From Nocardioides piscis (GTDB lineage: Bacteria > Actinomycetota > Actinomycetes > Propionibacteriales > Nocardioidaceae): 64,000 nt of DNA. Shown piece after piece: positions 42,680 to 51,915 of this stretch. The position numbers and the translations under genes were made by a program. Below the pieces are notes generated by a model, which worked only from the letters and a program-made list of their open reading frames with translations, had not been told where the DNA came from and did no database searches. The stretch covers positions 2,108,001-2,172,000 of the forward strand of contig NZ_CP049866.1 of the NCBI RefSeq assembly GCF_011300215.1, given 5' to 3'. The number at the start of each line of letters is the position of its first letter. Positions within the stretch are counted from its first letter, which is position 1.

Positions 42680-44104
42680 ATGCCTGACGCCAGCTGGGCC
42701 GGGTCCGTCCTCGCGCCGCTGTGGCTCGACAGCGCCATACGCCCCGAGCCGCGGCCTGCGGTGACGGTCGGGTGCGAGGTGGACCTGCTCGTGATCGGTG
42801 GGGGCTTCACGGGGCTGTGGACCGCGCTGCGCGCCCTCGAGAGAGACCCCGGCGCCCTGGTGCTGCTCGTCGAGGCCGACCGCATCGCCGAGCACGCCAC
42901 CGGCCGCAACGGTGGCTTCTGCGAGGCCAGCCTCACCCACGGTGAGGCCAACGCCCGCGCGCACTGGCCGGAGGAGGCGGACGCGCTCCACGCGCTCGGC
43001 CTGGGCAACCTGGACGGGATCGAGGAGACGGTCGCGCGCTACGACATCGACTGCGGCTTCGTCCGTGGTGGCGCCCTGACCGTGGTGACCCGTCCGCACG
43101 AGGTGGCGGAGCTCGGGCCCGACGAGCCGGGCTTCCTCGACGCGGCGACCGTGCGCGCGATGGTGGACTCGCCGACCTATCTCGCCGGCCGCTTCGATCC
43201 GGACGGGTGCGCTCTCCTCGACCCCGCCCGGCTGGCGTGGGGCCTGGCGGCTGCAGCCGAGGGCCTCGGCGCACGGATCGCGGAGCACACCCGGGTCGAG
43301 GCGCTGCGCGAGTCGTCGGCCGGCGTCGAGGCCCGGGTCAACGGGGCCGGGACGCGCTCGGTGGTGCGGGCGCGTTCGGTGGTCGTGGCGACCAACGTGT
43401 TCCAGGACCTGGTGCCTCGTCTTCGATGGTCGGTGGTGCCGGTCTACGACTACGTCCTGGCGACCGAGCCGCTGACCGACGACCAGCTCGCGGCCCTGCG
43501 CTGGGACCCCGCGATCGGACTCGCCGACTCGGGCAACCAGTTCCACTACTACCGCATCACCCCCGACCGGCGGATCCTGTGGGGCGGCTACGACGCGGTC
43601 TACCACTACGGCCGCTCCGTCGCGGCCGACCACTACGACCGCCCCGAGACCTTCGACCTGCTGGCACGTCACTTCGCCGCGACCTTCCCGCAGCTGGACG
43701 GCATCCGCTTCACCCACCGCTGGTCCGGCGTGATCGACACGTCCACGCGCTTCTGCGCGTTCTGGGGCTCGGTGCACCGCGGCCGGACCGTCTATGCGCT
43801 GGGGTTCACCGGGCTCGGGGTCGGCGCCTCCCGGTTCGCCGCGGACGTGCTGCTCGACCTGCTCTCGGGAGAGGAGACCGAACGGACCCGGCTGCGGATG
43901 GTGCGCGAGAGGCCGCTGCCGTTCCCGCCCGAGCCCTTCGGCTGGGTCGGGATCAACCTGACCCGTTGGTCACTCGCTCAGGAGGACCGCACCGGGCGGC
44001 GCAACGTCTGGCTGCGGGTGCTCGACCGGTTCGGGTGGGATTCGACTTCTGAGCTCGTGGTGCCGTTGCACGATCGACCGCTGACCCCCTGCGGTCGGTG
44101 TTGA
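42680..44104 (+). CDS. DAO-type FAD-dependent amine oxidase (PuuB-like)
   Basis: 474 residues, ATG 42680. FAD fold LLVIGGGFTGLWTALRALE at about residue 37, HATGRNGGFCEASLTHG (flavin contact of the ThiO/GlpO/PuuB group), and GFTGLGVGASRFAADVL near the end. The family oxidises secondary or primary amines to aldehydes with release of hydrogen peroxide. In E. coli, PuuB acts on gamma-glutamylputrescine. With the neighbouring dehydrogenase it forms an amine-oxidation pair. A second, related enzyme is at 49920. Confidence 0.87.
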   Translation: MPDASWAGSVLAPLWLDSAIRPEPRPAVTVGCEVDLLVIGGGFTGLWTALRALERDPGALVLLVEADRIAEHATGRNGGFCEASLTHGEANARAHWPEEADALHALGLGNLDGIEETVARYDIDCGFVRGGALTVVTRPHEVAELGPDEPGFLDAATVRAMVDSPTYLAGRFDPDGCALLDPARLAWGLAAAAEGLGARIAEHTRVEALRESSAGVEARVNGAGTRSVVRARSVVVATNVFQDLVPRLRWSVVPVYDYVLATEPLTDDQLAALRWDPAIGLADSGNQFHYYRITPDRRILWGGYDAVYHYGRSVAADHYDRPETFDLLARHFAATFPQLDGIRFTHRWSGVIDTSTRFCAFWGSVHRGRTVYALGFTGLGVGASRFAADVLLDLLSGEETERTRLRMVRERPLPFPPEPFGWVGINLTRWSLAQEDRTGRRNVWLRVLDRFGWDSTSELVVPLHDRPLTPCGRC

Positions 44105-44180
44105 GCTGTCCGGGCCCGGCGGTCAGCGCACCCCCTTCCCAGGACGATCGTCTGCCGCCATCATCAATGGAGGAGGGCAG

Positions 44181-44300
44181 ATGTCGCTGACCCGGATCCA
44201 CAACGTGTCCATGTCCCTCGACGGCTTCGAAGCCGTCTTGTCCCCCAGCGGGGTAACGCACCTGACGTTCACGCGCAGGAAGGAGAACATGGAGTCGTGA
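44181..44300 (+). pseudogene. Collapsed RibD/DHFR-like reductase: first and last segments joined
   Basis: 39-residue ORF with a strong ribosome site (GGAGGAGGGCAG). The start MSLTRIHNVSMSLDGF resembles the opening strand of RibD_C/dihydrofolate-reductase-like proteins of actinobacteria (TRxHNFSxSLDGF). The remaining SPSGVTHLTFTRR resembles their closing strand. About 150 central residues are missing. The reading frame is kept, so it looks like a clean internal deletion. It overlaps the next start as GTGA, which preserves translational coupling to the hydrolase. Confidence 0.6.
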
Positions 44301-45184
44301 CTGCCATCATCGCGACCGACGACGGCCGCACCCTCGAGGTGCTCGACGCGGGGCCCGAGGACGGGTTCCCGCTCGTCTACCACCACGGTACGCCGCAGGG
44401 AGCGGTGCCGTTTCCGACCTTGGAGCGCGCCGCCGCGGAGCACGGGCTCCGGGTCATCTCCTACTCACGCCCGGGGTATGGCGCCTCGTCGCCGCGCCCC
44501 GACGGAGCAACCACGGCGCAGGTCGCCGACGACGCTGCGGACACCGCGACCGTGCTCGACCACCTCGGTGTCGGCGACTTCCTGACGATCGGATGGTCCG
44601 GTGGCGGACCGCGCGCGCTGGCCTGCGCCGCGCTGCTGCCGGACCGGTGCCTGGCGGCGGCCTGCTGCGTCGGCATCGCGCCGGCCGACGAGTACGACGG
44701 TGACATCCGAGATGGCATGGCCGAGGAGAACGTGGCGGAGTACACGGCCGTCTTCGCCGGGGCCGAGGCGCTCGAGGCGTTCCTGGAGACCCAGACCGGG
44801 CTCTTCACCGTCAGTGCCGAGGAGGTCGCCGAGGCGCTGGGCGCGTTGGCGCCGCCGGTGGACCGCGCCGCACTGACGGGGGAGCTGGCCGAATACCTCG
44901 CCGCCTCGGTCAACGCGGCCGGGCGTCAGGGCATCGTGGGGTGGCGCGACGACGACCTGAGCCACACGCGTCCCTGGGGGTTCGACCTGGGAGACATCCG
45001 AGTCCCGGTCTCGGTGTGGCAGGGCCGTCTGGACGCGATGGTGCCCTTCGCCCACGCGGAGTGGCTGGCCGCAAACGTCGCGGGTGCGCGGGCACACCTG
45101 GTCGAGGGGGAGGGGCACCTGTCCCTCATGCAGAAGGCCCCAACGATTCTCCAGGAGCTCCGCCAGCTCGGCGGCCTCGCCTGA
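44297..45184 (+). CDS. Alpha/beta hydrolase
   Basis: 295 residues, GTG 44297. The canonical fold: VYHHGTPQGAV (oxyanion), ISYSRPGYGASS, nucleophile Ser in TIGWSGGGPRALA, Asp in QGRLDAMVP and His in EGEGHLSLM. Probable cytoplasmic esterase or C-C hydrolase. Its start overlaps the stop of the 39-residue reductase remnant, from which it probably inherited its ribosome site. Substrate unknown. Confidence 0.87.
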   Translation: MTAIIATDDGRTLEVLDAGPEDGFPLVYHHGTPQGAVPFPTLERAAAEHGLRVISYSRPGYGASSPRPDGATTAQVADDAADTATVLDHLGVGDFLTIGWSGGGPRALACAALLPDRCLAAACCVGIAPADEYDGDIRDGMAEENVAEYTAVFAGAEALEAFLETQTGLFTVSAEEVAEALGALAPPVDRAALTGELAEYLAASVNAAGRQGIVGWRDDDLSHTRPWGFDLGDIRVPVSVWQGRLDAMVPFAHAEWLAANVAGARAHLVEGEGHLSLMQKAPTILQELRQLGGLA

Positions 45185-45766
45185 CGCTCAGCAACGCCGC
45201 TCAACGTTCCGCGCGCGGCTACTCGCGTGCCGGGCCGTAGGAGAGTGCCCACACGAGTGCCGCTCGATGAGAATCCTTGAAGTATCCATGGCCACTGATC
45301 AGCAGGGCCACCACAGCCAGCAGGTTGCCGATGTCCTGGCCGAGATCACCGATGACCACACGGGGACCGACTTCGACGCTGCGATGCCTGGGAGGACTGA
45401 GCCTCTTGCGGCAACACCGCGAGCGTCTCGGAGCCCACGGCCCAGGCCCTTCGGAGTGGGGTGACAGTGCGCGCTCACCCGGGCACCCTCGTGTCGTGTC
45501 CTCGGTGTTCATGCTCCGTGGTGGGGGTGAGTCGGTGACCGCCCTGGGCTCCACCTGTGACGTGAAGACCGACGGCGCCCACTCCGCCGTGGCCGAGATC
45601 GGTGAGGAGGAGCTGCTCGCCGACCCGGAGCGGCTCGCCGCACTGGCTTGCGGCGTATGGCACGGACATCCTGGGCGACTATCCGCGGCAGCCGTGAGCT
45701 CGAACCGCGCCGCAGTGCGGACGATCGGGGCATGGCTGCCTGTCTGACCTGGGGTAGACAGAGGGC
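45185..45766. other. 582-bp region without a confident gene
   Basis: Two open frames on the plus strand are weakly possible: one from ATG 45267 or 45288 to 45464 (starts MATDQQGHHSQQVADVLAE) and one from ATG 45511 to 45747 (contains GEEELLADPERLAALAC). Neither shows a family match or a strong ribosome site. A+T content is higher near 45260-45300. It may be decayed coding DNA. Confidence 0.4.
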
Positions 45767-46621
45767 ATGGAACCTCGAGATTACGGTCGGATCGCTCGCT
45801 CCCTGGAGCCTCTGCACGCGTTGGGTTACTTCTCCCCTGACGTTGAGGAGGCGCTGGTCGGAGCCGGGCTCCGCAAGGGGCGCACGGCGTACTTTGCCTC
45901 GCGCTCCGCAGCGATGGGTCGGGTCGGTGCCGGCGTGATCGCGGCGACGTTCTACAACTTCCACCCGGCGCTCGTCGCGAAGTGCGTCCCCACCGCGTGG
46001 GACCAGATCGCGCCCGAGGACGCTGTCGCGGCCCGATATCGGGGCATCGACGCGTCGTACCACCGCCTGCTCGGCGCCGAGGTGCTGGCGTCCCCGGAGG
46101 TCGCGGAGGCTGCCGAGCTCGCGCGCCAGGCAAGCGAGGGCTGCACGGCACCCGGCCGCCCGTTGTACGCGGGGCACGCAGACCTGGCCTGGCCGACCGA
46201 GCCCCACCTCGTCCTCTTCCACGCGTTGACGTTGCTGCGCGAGCACCGAGGCGACGGCCACGTCGCGGCGCTGCTGGCCGCGGGACTGAGTGGCCTGGAA
46301 GCATTGGTGACGCACTGCGCGACCGGCAAGGGCTTCGTGCCGGTCGTGGCCCAGTTCACCCGCGGCTGGTCCGACGACGAGTGGGCCGCTGCGACGGGTG
46401 CGCTGGTTGAGCGCGGTCTCCTCGCGCCGGAGGGTGGGCTCACCGACGCGGGTCGCGACCTGCGTCGTGAGGTGGAGGCCGCGACCGACCAGATGGCCGC
46501 GGAGCCGTGGGTGCACCTGGGCGACGAAGGGGCGCTGCGGCTCGCCGAGCTTGGTCAGCCGCTGGTCGCCCGTGCCCTGGAGAACGGCGCGTTCCCCGAC
46601 GGTGTGTTCTCCGCGGGCTGA
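45767..46621 (+). CDS. SCO6745 family protein (helix-turn-helix-like)
   Basis: 284 residues. Conserved start YGRIARSLEPLHALGYFSPDVEEAL, central YFASRSAAMGRVGAGVIAATFYNFHPALV, and a C-terminal part resembling a winged helix (TGALVERGLLAPEGGLTDAGRDLR). The family is widespread in Streptomyces and relatives, with no established function. The ATG follows GGTAGACAGAGGGC. Stand-alone gene. Confidence 0.83.
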   Translation: MEPRDYGRIARSLEPLHALGYFSPDVEEALVGAGLRKGRTAYFASRSAAMGRVGAGVIAATFYNFHPALVAKCVPTAWDQIAPEDAVAARYRGIDASYHRLLGAEVLASPEVAEAAELARQASEGCTAPGRPLYAGHADLAWPTEPHLVLFHALTLLREHRGDGHVAALLAAGLSGLEALVTHCATGKGFVPVVAQFTRGWSDDEWAAATGALVERGLLAPEGGLTDAGRDLRREVEAATDQMAAEPWVHLGDEGALRLAELGQPLVARALENGAFPDGVFSAG

Positions 46622-46740
46622 CGGCAGCGGCTCTCCCTGCCCGCCGCGGCTCAGCTGCGTCTACCCGGCTACAGCACCACGCAAAAACGCGGCCTCGAAC
46701 AGGCTTCCCGGCGGCAAGCATCTCGAACCGGTGACCGCCT

Positions 46741-47769
46741 CTACGCAGTCGCCACGAGCGGGGCAACTTCGTTGCCGAGGAGCTCGATACCGCGGAGAAG
46801 GTCGCTGTGGGCCAGCCGCGGGTTGGTCATTTGCAGAGACAGCCGGTCCACCCCGCCCAGCTGTTCAGAGACGCGATGGATCTTGTCGGCGACCGTCTTC
46901 GGGTCGCCCATGAAGAATGCGCCGTTCGGGCCCGACGTGGCGTCGAACTGTTGCCGGGTCGGCCGGGGGAAACCACGCTCCCTGGAGACCTTGGTGAACA
47001 TCTCCTCCCATCCCGGGTAGATGGTGTCCGCCGCTTCCTGGGTGCTACCGGCGACGAACCCGAAAACGTGCAACCCCACCTGAAGCTTGTCCGGCGGGTG
47101 ACCGGCCTGAGCGCCCGCGCGCCGATAGAGCTCCACAAGCGGAGCGAACTGTCGCGGCTCGCCGCCGATGATCGCCACCATCAACGGCAGACCAAGCAGT
47201 CCGGCGCGGGCGAATGACTCGGGGGTCCCGCCGACACCGACCCAGATCGGGAGCGGGTCCTGTAGCGGGCGCGGATAGACGCTCTGACGGACCAGGGCCG
47301 GACGATGCCGCCCCGACCAGGTCACCTCGTCAGCATCGCGGATCCGCAGCAGCAGATCGAGCTTCTCGGTGAAGAGCGAGTCGTAGTCGGCGAGGTCCAG
47401 TCCGAAGAGAGGGAAAGCCTCCGTGAACGAGCCGCGGCCCACCACCAGGTCAATCCGTCCCTTCGAAATGATGTCCAAGGTCGCGAACTGTTGGAATACC
47501 CGCACCGGGTCGGCCGCACTCAGCACCGTCACCGCGCTGCCAAGCCGGATGCGCTCCGTGCGGGCGGCTGCGGCCGCAAGGATGATCGCTGGGGCCGAAT
47601 CGAAGTACTCGCTGCGGTGATGCTCGCCGATGCCGAAGGAGTAGAGCCCGACGCGGTCCGCGAGCATGATCTCCTCCAGCAGGTGCTCCATCCGCTCCGC
47701 AGGCCCGATGACGTGGCCGGTGGCGGGATCCGTCACGGTGGAGACAAAGCTGTCCACGCCTAGATGCAT
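46741..47769 (-). CDS. LLM-class flavin-dependent oxidoreductase
   Basis: 342 residues from ATG 47769. Luciferase-like TIM barrel with IGEHHRSEYFDSAPAIILAAAAART (typical EHH motif), IRLGSAVTVLSAADPVRVFQQFATLD, and VVGRGSF. These are bacterial-luciferase-type monooxygenases that use FMN or F420. Context gives no substrate. GGTGGTPESFARAG-like sequence (VGVGGTPESFARAGLLG) and GDPKTVADKI are conserved for the group. Confidence 0.88.
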   Translation of the reverse strand: MHLGVDSFVSTVTDPATGHVIGPAERMEHLLEEIMLADRVGLYSFGIGEHHRSEYFDSAPAIILAAAAARTERIRLGSAVTVLSAADPVRVFQQFATLDIISKGRIDLVVGRGSFTEAFPLFGLDLADYDSLFTEKLDLLLRIRDADEVTWSGRHRPALVRQSVYPRPLQDPLPIWVGVGGTPESFARAGLLGLPLMVAIIGGEPRQFAPLVELYRRAGAQAGHPPDKLQVGLHVFGFVAGSTQEAADTIYPGWEEMFTKVSRERGFPRPTRQQFDATSGPNGAFFMGDPKTVADKIHRVSEQLGGVDRLSLQMTNPRLAHSDLLRGIELLGNEVAPLVATA

Positions 47770-47904
47770 CGTTCCCTCTCCTTGCTGATCGGGTCGGTTC
47801 GACCCATCGTTCCACGCTCGCGAAGCCCCAGTCCTGGACGCGTCATAGCGCCGCAAGAACGGGCGCCGCACGTCGCTGCCGCGTTCACGGCCGCTGCGGG
47901 TGGG

Positions 47905-48153
47905 TCAGCGGCGAGATCGCGCTCCACCCGCTGCCGCTGGTGGGCTGAGCGCACAGGTCTGAGCGAGGCCGAGGGCCCAGCACGTCGGGCATCCGCGCAG
48001 CAGCACCGCGGCCGGCACGAGAAGCGAGAGCGCGATGGGTCCCAGCCACGGCACCAGCACGAAGGCCGCCACCATCATGGGCAGGCCCAGTGCTCCCCGC
48101 ACGAGGTGCCGGGAGACGCTGCGGCTGGCGAACATGGTGTCGGGCTGGCTCAT
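47905..48153 (-). CDS. Small membrane protein with a GCPTCW motif
   Basis: 82 residues, ATG 48153. Two hydrophobic segments around residues 22-50 (LGLPMMVAAFVLVPWLGPIALSLLVPAAVLL), then RGCPTCWALGLAQT. The C-x2-C-W motif occurs in small DUF2892-like membrane proteins. It could bind metal or be redox active. The C-terminus is Ala/Gly/Arg-rich. No operon partner. Confidence 0.6.
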   Translation of the reverse strand: MSQPDTMFASRSVSRHLVRGALGLPMMVAAFVLVPWLGPIALSLLVPAAVLLRGCPTCWALGLAQTCALSPPAAAGGARSRR

Positions 48154-48454
48154 GCCCTGGGTTCGACACCGGTGCAGCGAACGGATGGGGTCACCACGTG
48201 TGGCGGCCGTAAAGATCTCTTCCACATTTCTTCGAACGTGCTTGCGAATAGAGGAACTGAACGCCTAGACTGGGCGCAGCTCGAACGAGGCACCAGCTCC
48301 CAGATTCGTTTCATCCACGAGCAGCGTGGGTGGCGGAGGGTGCAGCGGGAGAGACAGTCGCGAGGTTGCTTGATCGCCTCCCAGTGGGCCCCCGAAGCGA
48401 CGACCAGTCAGTTCCACGTGCGCGTGGTCGTGAGTCGTCGTCGAGAGGGAGGCT
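48154..48454. other. Intergenic region before the DUF222 gene
   Basis: Contains an imperfect dyad TTCGAACGTGCTTGCGAA (48231-48248) in an A+T-richer patch, a likely promoter or operator. The remaining leader of about 180 bp has no recognised gene. A GAGAGGGAGG ribosome site ends it. Confidence 0.4.
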
Positions 48455-49744
48455 GTGGTGGTTCATCCGATCCTGGCTGCTGCCGACTCGATGGGCGAGG
48501 CGCTCAAGAGCGTCGCTGATGCCAACCCCATCTTCATGACGACCGACGAGAAGGCCACCGCGTTGACGGAGGTGGCCCGACTCGAAGCGCGAGTGGGTGA
48601 GCTGAAGCTGCGGCTGCTGGCAGCCGCGGACGACGTGGCGGCCGAGTCGGCCGACCGGAGCCGCGGCGCCTGGCTGGCCAGGCGCACCCTGTGTCGTCGC
48701 GAGGAAGGCCGAGCAGACGAGCGGCTGGCCGAGGCGCTGGACCGCCGGTGGCTGATGCTGGCACTCGCAGTCCGCGAGGGTCGGGTCAACCTCGCCCAGG
48801 CCCGGACGATCGTCACGTGTCTCGACGCCCTCGATGACAAGCCGGTCGCCGGTGTCGTGACGCCCGAGACGGTGGCCGCAGCCGAGCAACACCTGGTCGC
48901 GCAGGCCGAGGTGTTCGGTCCTGAGGAGCTGGGCCGGCTGGGCCGCCGGATCCTGGAGGTCGTCGCTCCCGAGGTCGCCGAGGAGGCCGAGGCCCGCCGT
49001 CTGGCAGACCTCGAATCGGAGGCCCAGCGTCGCACCCGGCTGCAGATGCGCCGCCTCGGTGACGGCACCACCAGGCTCTCGGCCCGCCTCCCTGATGCCG
49101 CAGCCAGTCGCTTGGCGACCTGTCTCGAAGCGTTCGCCAACCCCCGCAAGCAACCCGACGGTGAGACGCGTCCCGACCAGACAGACCCAGTGGCTCGGTT
49201 GCCCTACCCGCGCCGACTGGGGCAGGCGTTCTGTCACCTGCTCGAAGCGATCGACCCGACCCGCCTCCCGGTCCACGGCGGCGACGCGACCACCGTCTTC
49301 GTCACGATCCCGCTCGAGAGCCTGCGCGCCGACCTCGGTGTCGCTGCCCTGCTCGATGGTCGCGGGTCCGTCCCCGGCGACGACGCCACGGCCGGTGGTC
49401 TCAGTGCCGCGGAGGCCAGGCGGCTGGCCTGCGCCGCCAAGATCATTCCCGTCGTCCTCGGTGGCGCCTCGGAGGTCCTGGACCTGGGACGGGCCCGACG
49501 CCTGTTCACCGCCGCCCAACGCAAGGCCCTCCTCCTGCGCGACAGGACCTGCCGCGCAGCAGGATGCGACATTCCAGGCACCTGGGCCGAGGCCCATCAC
49601 TGGACTCCGTGGAGCGCCGGCGGTGCCACCGACCTCGAGAACGGGGTCCTGCTCTGCTCCCATCACCACCATCGCGTCCATGACCCCGCCTGGGTCACCC
49701 AACGGATGCCCGACGGTGACGTCAGGTTCAGTCGGCGGACCTAG
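48455..49744 (+). CDS. DUF222 / HNH endonuclease (13E12-repeat family)
   Basis: 429 residues, GTG 48455 after GAGAGGGAGG. The N-terminal DUF222 helical domain spans about residues 20-310 (LARRTLCRREEGRADERLAEAL, AVREGRVNLAQARTIV). The C-terminal HNH nuclease has CRAAGCDIPGTWAEAHHWTPW, GGATDLENGVLLCSHHHHRVHD. His, Asn and His of the nuclease and the zinc Cys pair are intact. Members are present in many copies in actinobacterial genomes and behave like mobile or selfish genes; biological role unknown. No flanking repeats are visible here. Confidence 0.9.
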   Translation: MVVHPILAAADSMGEALKSVADANPIFMTTDEKATALTEVARLEARVGELKLRLLAAADDVAAESADRSRGAWLARRTLCRREEGRADERLAEALDRRWLMLALAVREGRVNLAQARTIVTCLDALDDKPVAGVVTPETVAAAEQHLVAQAEVFGPEELGRLGRRILEVVAPEVAEEAEARRLADLESEAQRRTRLQMRRLGDGTTRLSARLPDAAASRLATCLEAFANPRKQPDGETRPDQTDPVARLPYPRRLGQAFCHLLEAIDPTRLPVHGGDATTVFVTIPLESLRADLGVAALLDGRGSVPGDDATAGGLSAAEARRLACAAKIIPVVLGGASEVLDLGRARRLFTAAQRKALLLRDRTCRAAGCDIPGTWAEAHHWTPWSAGGATDLENGVLLCSHHHHRVHDPAWVTQRMPDGDVRFSRRT

Positions 49745-49919
49745 GAGCGGCGGGACAGGCGGCGACGCGCAACTTGGGTGGGGCGGACGAGATCGGCGCG
49801 TCCGCACTTGGAATGTGTGCCATCTGACCCTCCGCCTCACCGAGACCAGCCGCCTGCGCGCCAGTCGAGCGGCGTCCTGCGGCGGACCAGCCTGAGGGGG
49901 TCACCCGGTGCGGCTGAAC

Positions 49920-51296
49920 TCAGTGCACGACCCGCTCCAGCGCCCTGCCCACGATGCTCGGCCGCCTGGTGAGGCGTTCCTCGACGTCGGCGAGCGACGC
50001 GGCACGCAGCCCGGCGTTGATGCCGGCCCAGCGGAGGGGTTCGGGTTCCCAGGCGGGGGATCGGTGGTTCACCCACGGCAGCGCGGTGAGGTCGGTGGTG
50101 CGACCCAGCACCAGGTCGCGCAGGGTGCGGCCGGCGAGGTTGGTGGTGCTCACCCCGTCGCCGACATAGCCGCCCGCCCATGCCAGGCCGGTGTCGCGGT
50201 CCAGCCCGACGGACGCGCACCAGTCACGAGGAATCCCCAGGACGCCGCCCCAGGTGTGCGTCACGGCGACGTCGCGGAGCGGTGCGAACAGGTCGACGTA
50301 CGTCGCCCGCAGGTGTTTGAAGACCTCGGCGTCGCGGGTGAAGTCGGTGCTGATCCGGGCGCCATACCTGTAGGGCGCGCCGCGGCCCCCGAACACCAGA
50401 CGGTCGTCGGCCGTGCGCTGGCCATAGATGATCAGGTGGCGGTGGTCGGTGAAGGTCTCGCGCCGACGCAGCCCGATCTCCTCCCACAGGTGAGCAGCGA
50501 TCGGCTCGGTCGCCAGGACCAGGGAGTGCACGGGTGCGATCGTGCGTGCGTGGCCGGCCAGCCGGGGTGTGTAGCCCTCGGTCGCGCGGATGACGACGTC
50601 GGCGCTCACGCTGCCGTGGTCGGTCTCGACGTGATGGGGACTGATCGCGCGCGCCCGCGTGTGCTCGTGGATGACGACGCCACGTCGCTCGACCGCCCGG
50701 GCGAGGCCGCGGACGAGCCGTGCGGGGTGGATCGCGGCGCAGTCGGGGGTGTAGGTCGCGCCCAGGGTGTCGCCGGCCCGGAGCACGGCCGCCGCTGCGC
50801 CGGCGTCCAGCAGTGCGAGGTCGTCCTCGCCGCGACCCCAGCGTCGTGCCTCCTCGACCTCCGCCCGCGCCCGGCGCAGCTGGGCGGGCGTCCGCGCCAG
50901 TGCGATCGTGCCGCCCTTGGCCACGTCGGCCTCGATCCCCTCGCGCGCGCAGACGCGCACGACCTCGTCGACGGTGTCGCGCATCGCCTGGTGCTGGGCC
51001 AGCGCCGCAGTCCGGTCCGACATCGCGGCCAGGGTCGGCAGGGACGCCGGGAAGAGGGCCGAGCACCACCCGCCGTTGCGGCCGGAGGCGCCGTACCCCG
51101 CCATCTCGGCCTCCAGGACGACGACGCGCAGTCCGGGGTCTGCCGCGGCCAGGTAGTAGGCCGCCCACAGCCCGGTGTAGCCCGCGCCCACGACGACCAC
51201 GTCCGCGGCTGTGGTCCCGGGCAGGGAGGGACGCGGAGCCCAGTCGTCGCCGGCCGTCTCGTGCCAGAAGGAGAGGTGCTTCAGCGCACACCCCAC
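49920..51296 (-). CDS. DAO-type FAD-dependent amine oxidase (PuuB-like), second copy
   Basis: 458 residues from GTG 51296, which overlaps the end of the Lrp gene by 16 bp. FAD fold VVVVGAGYTGLWAAYYLAAADP, flavin contact YGASGRNGGWC, and AGGYVGDGVSTTNLAGRTL at the end. Aromatic Trp-rich C-terminus (WEPEPLRWAGINAG). It resembles gamma-glutamylputrescine and related amine oxidases. Coupled to the Lrp regulator and facing the divergent potDABC operon, so polyamine oxidation is the best guess. Confidence 0.87.
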   Translation of the reverse strand: MGCALKHLSFWHETAGDDWAPRPSLPGTTAADVVVVGAGYTGLWAAYYLAAADPGLRVVVLEAEMAGYGASGRNGGWCSALFPASLPTLAAMSDRTAALAQHQAMRDTVDEVVRVCAREGIEADVAKGGTIALARTPAQLRRARAEVEEARRWGRGEDDLALLDAGAAAAVLRAGDTLGATYTPDCAAIHPARLVRGLARAVERRGVVIHEHTRARAISPHHVETDHGSVSADVVIRATEGYTPRLAGHARTIAPVHSLVLATEPIAAHLWEEIGLRRRETFTDHRHLIIYGQRTADDRLVFGGRGAPYRYGARISTDFTRDAEVFKHLRATYVDLFAPLRDVAVTHTWGGVLGIPRDWCASVGLDRDTGLAWAGGYVGDGVSTTNLAGRTLRDLVLGRTTDLTALPWVNHRSPAWEPEPLRWAGINAGLRAASLADVEERLTRRPSIVGRALERVVH

Positions 51297-51757
51297 GAGT
51301 AGGTCTGCTTGCGCAGCTGGAGATACATGAAGGTCTCGGTGCTGACGACGCCGTCGATGGTGCGGATCTTGCCCGAGACCAGCTCGAGCAGCTCCTCGTC
51401 GCTGGCGCACACCGCCTCGGCCAGCAGGTCGAACGAGCCCGCCGTGACCACGACGTAGTCGACCTCGTCGAGGTCGGCCAGCCGGTCGGCGACCTCCTGG
51501 AGCGGACCGGTCACCCGGATGCCGATCATCGCCTGCCGGGCGAAGCCGAGCTGGAGCGGATCGGTGACCGCCACGACCTGCATCACGCCTGCCTCGGTCA
51601 GTCGCTGCACGCGCTGGCGCACGGCCGCCTCCGAGAGGCCCACGACCTTGCCGATCGCGGCATAGCTGCGCCGTCCGTCCTGCTGGAGCTGCTCGATGAT
51701 CGCCTTGGACACCTCGTCGAGGTGGATGGGGCTGGTATTCGGTTGCCGAGAAGTCAC
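51281..51757 (-). CDS. Lrp/AsnC-family regulator
   Basis: 158 residues from GTG 51757. Winged helix at residues 13-60 (LDEVSKAIIEQLQQDGRRSYAAIGKVVGLSEAAVRQRVQRL), followed by the RAM ligand domain (VRTGPLQEVADRL-type, VVVTAGSFDLLAEAV, GVVSTETFMYLQLR). Lrp proteins sense amino acids or related compounds. Divergent from potD and cotranscribed with an amine oxidase, it is the likely regulator of polyamine uptake and breakdown here. Confidence 0.9.
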   Translation of the reverse strand: MTSRQPNTSPIHLDEVSKAIIEQLQQDGRRSYAAIGKVVGLSEAAVRQRVQRLTEAGVMQVVAVTDPLQLGFARQAMIGIRVTGPLQEVADRLADLDEVDYVVVTAGSFDLLAEAVCASDEELLELVSGKIRTIDGVVSTETFMYLQLRKQTYSWGVR

Positions 51758-51915
51758 GGCCGCATCGTCCCACTGGCGGCGATCCCGCACAACAATTCGT
51801 CGATTGCTTTGAAATCCGTCGTTCGGACAGCGTTCGGCCGACGGAATCCCTTGTTTCGACGGTGCGCGGCGTGGCACGATCCGATCACCCGTTTGGTGCC
51901 AGTCGAGGAGGACCC

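Noticed and set aside
48455..49744. Mobile element around the DUF222/HNH gene
   Set aside because: The gene family is mobile-like, but no terminal repeats or duplications were seen here.
51297..51773. Extension of the second FAD oxidase through the Lrp gene
   Set aside because: It is the out-of-frame reading of the Lrp gene. GTG 51296 is the plausible start.
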